Part shown: positions 59,970-64,000 of the stretch, in pieces
Position numbering within the stretch: the stretch's first letter is position 1
How the letters are laid out: every line of letters begins with the position of its first letter
Assembly: GCA_024699855.1 (NCBI GenBank)
Contig: JAMPIQ010000001.1
Coordinates: 4,464,001 to 4,528,000, forward strand
Length of the DNA: 64,000 nucleotides
Direction of reading: 5' to 3'
Source of the DNA: Aphelenchoides besseyi
Taxonomy: Eukaryota; Nematoda; Chromadorea; Rhabditida; Aphelenchoididae
Position numbers and translations under genes: made by a program
The notes under the pieces: generated by a model
The model's database searches: none
Seen by the model: the letters and a program-made list of their open reading frames with translations, nothing else
What the model was told of the DNA's origin: nothing

Positions 59970-61222
59970 ATGGCCGACGACATTCCCGCTTTCAAGCTTG
60001 TGCTTGTTGGCGATCGAGGAGTTGGCAAGACCGCATTCGTCGAGCGTCATTTGACCGGAGTGCTCAAAGAACAGCAAGCAGGTGAGTCAATCTTGGTTTG
60101 GATTCGAATTAATCTTTTGCTCATTTTAGCCACACAAGGAGCTGAAGTTCACCAGCTCACGTTCAACACGACTCGCGGTCAGGTTCGCTTCGAAGTTTGG
60201 GACGTCGCCGGTCAAGAAGTTGTTCCTCAAGGTCACGACTCATTCTACGTTCAAGCTAATTGCGCCATTATCATGTTCGATGTGACTTCTCGTGCAACCT
60301 ACAACAATGTAAGCATTGTTTTGATTTATTTAACTGACGAATTTGTTTAGGTTCCAACTTGGCATGGTGATTTGGTCCGAGTTTGCGGCAACATTCCAAA
60401 AGTTTTGGTCGGAAACAAGGTCGACGAGTATTTAAATCGAGAGGTGTCGGCGCTCCAAGGCGTCAATGCGCACAATTTGGAATTGCAGGTAAAGGGGTTT
60501 TCGGAACCTTTCAATTTAACTTTCTTTGTTTTCAGTATTACGACATTTCCACCAAGAGCAGCCACAACTTCGAAAAACCGTTTTTGTATTTGGCGCGTCA
60601 GTTGCTTGAAGATCCGAACTTGAACCTCGTCGTCAAGCCGTTGAAGGTGAGTTATTTTTTGATTTTGGGGATTTAAAGTGGGCAAATTTCTGAGAAAAAA
60701 AGGGGGTAAATGAGGATTTAGCGAGAGTTCTTACACTTTTGAGCTAAAAATTGTTTGCTTTAAAAACAAGTAGTAATCAAAAAATTGTAGAATTGGCGAC
60801 GAATCTTCTTATCCATTTTTGAAGCCCTTATCTTAGTGGTTCTTATATTTGGAGCCATGGCTTATTTCTGGGGACCTGTAGTGAAACCTCTTCCATTTTA
60901 TTCAGGTGCCGTAATCACCGTGTTTTCTTTTTTGAGTATACTCCATAGACGTTTGGAGCGAAACCATTAAAAATAACTCGAATACCTGCACCACAACGTA
61001 AGAATTTGTTGTTTAATTTAAAATAAGTTACGTGTTGAAAGTTCGATATTAACGAGACACTAATTTTCCCTATTTTAGATTGATTACAAGGATTGGTCGA
61101 ATTACTTGGTTGGACTTGCTGTACTATCTATGGCCGCTGCGGGTATTTTTGCGTATCACTACCACAACCAGGCTGCTATAAACTTCTTCGCACAATTTGC
61201 CGCTAGATCCACTATAGCTTAA
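59970..61222 (+). CDS. Ran-like small GTPase with hydrophobic C-terminal exon(s)
   Basis: Ran normally shuttles between nucleus and cytosol to drive transport. Clear Ran features: [20 protein letters not shown] (P-loop), ATQGAEVH in switch [79 protein letters not shown]. It is diverged: GDRGVGKT for GDGGTGKT and VVPQGHDS for KFGGLRDG in switch II. The usual C-terminal helix and DEDDDL acidic end are absent. After PLK (donor GTGAGTT at 60645) two phase-matched downstream exons exist: 60791-60970 ([20 protein letters not shown], stop) and 61080-61222 ([19 protein letters not shown], ending STIA, stop); both are membrane-like. AATAAA at 61251. The GTPase call is firm; the tail needs transcript evidence. 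Confidence 0.85.
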
Positions 61223-61250
61223 CTTGCTATGCGAGCCATGTATTACTGGA

Positions 61251-61256
61251 AATAAA
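61251..61256 (+). terminator. Polyadenylation signal of the Ran-like gene
   Basis: AATAAA 29 nt after the distal stop codon, which supports the exon at 61080-61222 as a real 3' end. Confidence 0.65.
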
Positions 61257-62308
61257 CGACTTTATGGGTATTCTTGTTGTTTTGGATATGTGTTGTTTGC
61301 AGGTAGAGTAACATTTATTGACTTTGAACTAAACGTAATGGACTGATTCTGCTTGTGCATTATGTCTTCTTCAATTTGAAATCACAACCATGTAATTCAT
61401 ATTTTAATTAGACTAGCGACAACAATTATACAGTTCACTGGCCATTTAAGCTGAGAGCTTCCGATATGAATGACAGGTTGATATGCGGATGAGTGAATAT
61501 GCAAGAGAATCAGTTCGGGTAACAAATCAAGTGATAAGATTTGTCGAAATGAAACCCAAAACGTTCATCGTCCGTTACCTAATCATCTAGATGTTTCTAG
61601 GTGATTTTTGGAGTCACAAACGATCGGCAGTCTTTAGCTGTCCGAGAACTTTCTCCTTGCCCTAATGGGGACTTCTTGATAGCACAGGATATATACAAAC
61701 GAATGTTGTGAAATATTTCATTTTGCTTGACAGCTCAAACATCTGCATATGCACTACGAGTTTTGCCATCAAGTAAGGTTCCGTCTTCACGGCAAGAACT
61801 TCATTCAATCAACTGTTCATTCTAATTTTTAGGGATGATCTTTTAACGACAAAAAGCCAAACCGCCACAAGTGTTTTTTGATAGAGACAACGATGTGCAA
61901 TTACCTTTAAAGCCATGTTTCATTTTTTGCATTTAGGAAATATTAGCAAATCCAGACGTTTAAACTCCCGTTTATGTCGTCAAAGGATTTTGCTTGTTGT
62001 TTTACGTCAAAGCTCTCATTCAGATTTCAATTGTTTTGTAGATCATAAAATTTGGTCTATAAGATTGATTGTTAAAGAAGGTGTCTGTTTAAACAAAAGA
62101 AATTCAATTTCATATGATTCGCTTTTTATCGACTACATTATAAGCCTTACCGTTTGACTGTTCAAAATAACCGTTGTGAAACTCGCGCAGCAACGAATCG
62201 CCCACAGGCAATGGTTGCCATGACGAAGGTACGGAGATTACATGAAATAGTCGCGCGAGTCCACTTGCAATTCGTTTGGTCATTCGAAGTGAATTTGAAG
62301 GTTGAAGG
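61257..62308. other. Intergenic, no gene seen
   Basis: AT-rich, no frame with protein-like composition, no RNA gene or repeat recognised. Confidence 0.5.
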
Positions 62309-63019
62309 ATGGCTGTTGAGTTTGAGGAAGATCTTAAAAGTCCAGAAACCGGTAGAAGTCGACGACAATCTCCGATCGAATTGGAACTGAAGAACGTGAT
62401 TCAAACAGAACGAGCGAGTACTTTGGGCGACGATGATCTACGCAATGCATCCTTTGATATTTTTGATGAAACCGAGTTACCAGTATTCCAACCAAAGTAA
62501 GAGCTTCTGTATTTGTCTTTTATGATTGATCTTTATGTTAAACGCTTTTGGAGCACCGGAGTTTCGATGCACAACCTCGGTCATTGCTCTGCTCGCTTTA
62601 ACTACCGGAATGGTTTTAATTACAAGTGGAGCGTGTATTTTGGTTTTCTTTGTGGACGTCGAGCCGACCATCTTTCCGTTGGGTTTAACACTCGGAGCGT
62701 TGGGTTTACTCTTGTTTTTGATTGGATCGATGATGTGGTGTTCGGAGTTCATGTGCAATGGTGAGTTGAGAAGCTCGTATTGGCTCTAAGTTGTTTGTTT
62801 AGATTGCTTGGGTCGAACTTATGTGAAATTGAAAGAAGCACCGTTGAAGAATGCGATAGAAAGACGATCGAGAATGGCATCTCGGTAAGCAGATATAACG
62901 ATTTCAATAATAAAGTTATATCTAGAACCACAATGCGCACGCAATCTCGCTTGTCTCAGATCTCGAAAGTTAGCCAACGAACAAACGAAACGATCGTATC
63001 ATTGCCACCTAAATTCTAA
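62309..63019 (+). CDS. Small two-TM membrane protein, unrecognised
   Basis: Four exons. An acidic N-terminus (MAVEFEEDLKSPETGRSRRQ, then DIFDETELP) precedes two hydrophobic segments, SVIALLALTTGMVLITSGAC and LGLTLGALGLLLFLIGSMMW, separated by a short loop; then CNDCLGRTYVKLKEAP across intron 62761-62804 and a basic Ser-rich tail (MRTQSRLSQISKVSQRTN) ending at 63019. Both N- and C-termini would lie on the same, probably cytosolic, side. The first intron is unclear: a donor at CCA, GTATTC with acceptor CCGGAG keeps frame, whereas the stronger-looking GTAAGA donor does not. I do not recognise the family. Confidence 0.6.
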
Positions 63020-64000
63020 TCAAACTTTCTTGTCGAATGCTGATGTTTTCAATGCCGGAAATGGAATTCTGTTTTTGTAATAAACAAGTCGCTTTCTTGC
63101 ACAAAAATTGTTTTCATATTCTCGAAGCGGTTTGCTATTTACGAAAGGAAACGATGATATTGGTAAGTGAATCAACACGTAGAACTGTTTGTAACAAATC
63201 ACATTTCTCACACCTCTCAGATTTCACGTCTCAACGATCGAAAACGAAATCGGATCGGACATCTCGATGGAGCGCAATGTCCAACCGCTACTATTACAAA
63301 CGGAAAGGGAACTGCTGAAGGCGATGCAAAGAGCGAATATTGGAACATGTGAAAAGCGAAGGTGACCGGTCGATTGCTGCGGACGGTTTGGCCTCCTAAT
63401 TTCTGTGCGCAGAAGATGAGCGTGTTAAAAACAAACTCCCGATTTTCGTCTTCATAAACTGCGCGCAGATTTCGAACGAAGAGACCCATGCGATGGTTTG
63501 TTGTTACCATTTCCGGTCAACCTCCTGCAACAAAACGGCCAAACGGCATTCTTTCCCGCATCCAATAGCAACCTACAAATGTGGAAATCTGCTCAATTCA
63601 AGTTGGCAATTTTGCACATGAAGTATTCAATCTTGTGGTTATTCTATGGCTTCCGGTTTTTTACATTCCTTCCGACTTAGGATCGATAGTCAGTTTTAAG
63701 TTATTCAAAGACATTGCGGATGTTACGATTCGTTGTTTCTGTATCAACACCTCACAATTCGTTCCAATCCACGCCCCTTCAATATTCTAAAACGAGCGCC
63801 GTGAGAAAATTCAAGGGACAGTTTGGCAGTCGAGTTGACGATTTTGTTTGCACATCGGCCAATACGTGAATCTGCGTGTTTGATTCGGAGTGTGCGCGAG
63901 TTTTGACTCGGGACCACCAGTTTTCATAACCTCCAAATTTGTTGAGAATCGACTGCGCGATATTCAAATTTCGATTACCGGAAGCCGCGCAACTTTTGGG
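63020..64000. other. Right-edge region, possible extra exon
   Basis: Mostly unassigned. Around 63230-63360 (+) one frame reads STIENEIGSDISMERN and LLLQTERELLKAMQRAN before a stop, coiled-coil-like, but I found no linked exons. Nothing else supported up to the edge. Confidence 0.3.

Noticed and set aside
62513..62764. Alternative frame through the two-TM protein exon
   Set aside because: Reachable from the strong GTAAGA donor, but it lacks the hydrophobic pattern and does not link to the following exons.
1..64000. CRISPR arrays, bacterial operons, rRNA genes
   Set aside because: Nothing of the kind was seen; spliceosomal introns throughout show nuclear eukaryotic DNA.

Overview
This window is nuclear DNA of a small-genome animal, most likely a nematode. 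Genes are dense and split by many very short introns (about 37-55 nt, donors GTAAGT/GTGAGT, acceptors TTTTAG or TTTCAG). One gene is a nuclear receptor with the nematode-type P-box [11 protein letters not shown] fused deoxysugar (rhamnose-type) SDR protein and a Mesh-like adhesion protein are also present. Placement inside Nematoda (perhaps an enoplean) is a guess. Gene calls come from reading translated exons and joining them by splice consensus and family conservation; no database search was possible.

Layout. 1-7.3 kb (-): CAD, the trifunctional pyrimidine enzyme, running off the left edge. 7.3-11.5 kb: non-coding, one degenerate tRNA-like element. 11.5-14.9 kb (+): short CASPR/neurexin-IV-like membrane protein. 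15.6-18.1 kb (+): TAF11 and a two-domain SDR protein. 18.6-20.4 kb (-): three-finger C2H2 factor. 20.4-24.8 kb: no gene seen. 24.8-34.2 kb: a scrambled duplication zone holding a trypsin-like protease copy, two nuclear-receptor 3' fragments, an AGPAT5-like acyltransferase, Bax inhibitor-1, and a NUF2-like coiled-coil gene with rearranged fragments. 34.3-44.9 kb (-): an unrecognised Cys-pair protein, an OTUD7/Cezanne deubiquitinase and a Mesh-like protein. 45.4-50.1 kb (+): alpha-kleisin (RAD21/REC8) and casein kinase 1 alpha. 50.3-55 kb: decayed coiled-coil remnant, a weak membrane-protein model and a broken Helitron interrupted by an RPA-like OB-fold reading frame. 55.5-58.9 kb (+): trypsin-like protease plus a complete nuclear receptor, the intact inverted counterpart of 24.8-27.0 kb. 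60-61.2 kb (+): Ran-like GTPase with hydrophobic C-terminal exons instead of the Ran acidic tail. 62.3-63.0 kb (+): small two-TM protein.

The genes do not form a pathway; most are conserved housekeeping or developmental genes. The unusual part is genome architecture: a >2-kb near-identical inverted duplication about 30 kb apart, a third partial copy, a permuted coiled-coil fragment with a microhomology junction, and a Helitron relic next to the intact copy. These, together with the membrane-tailed Ran relative and several GC-AG introns, are the observations most worth a second look. An assembly or haplotype artefact must be excluded for the duplications.
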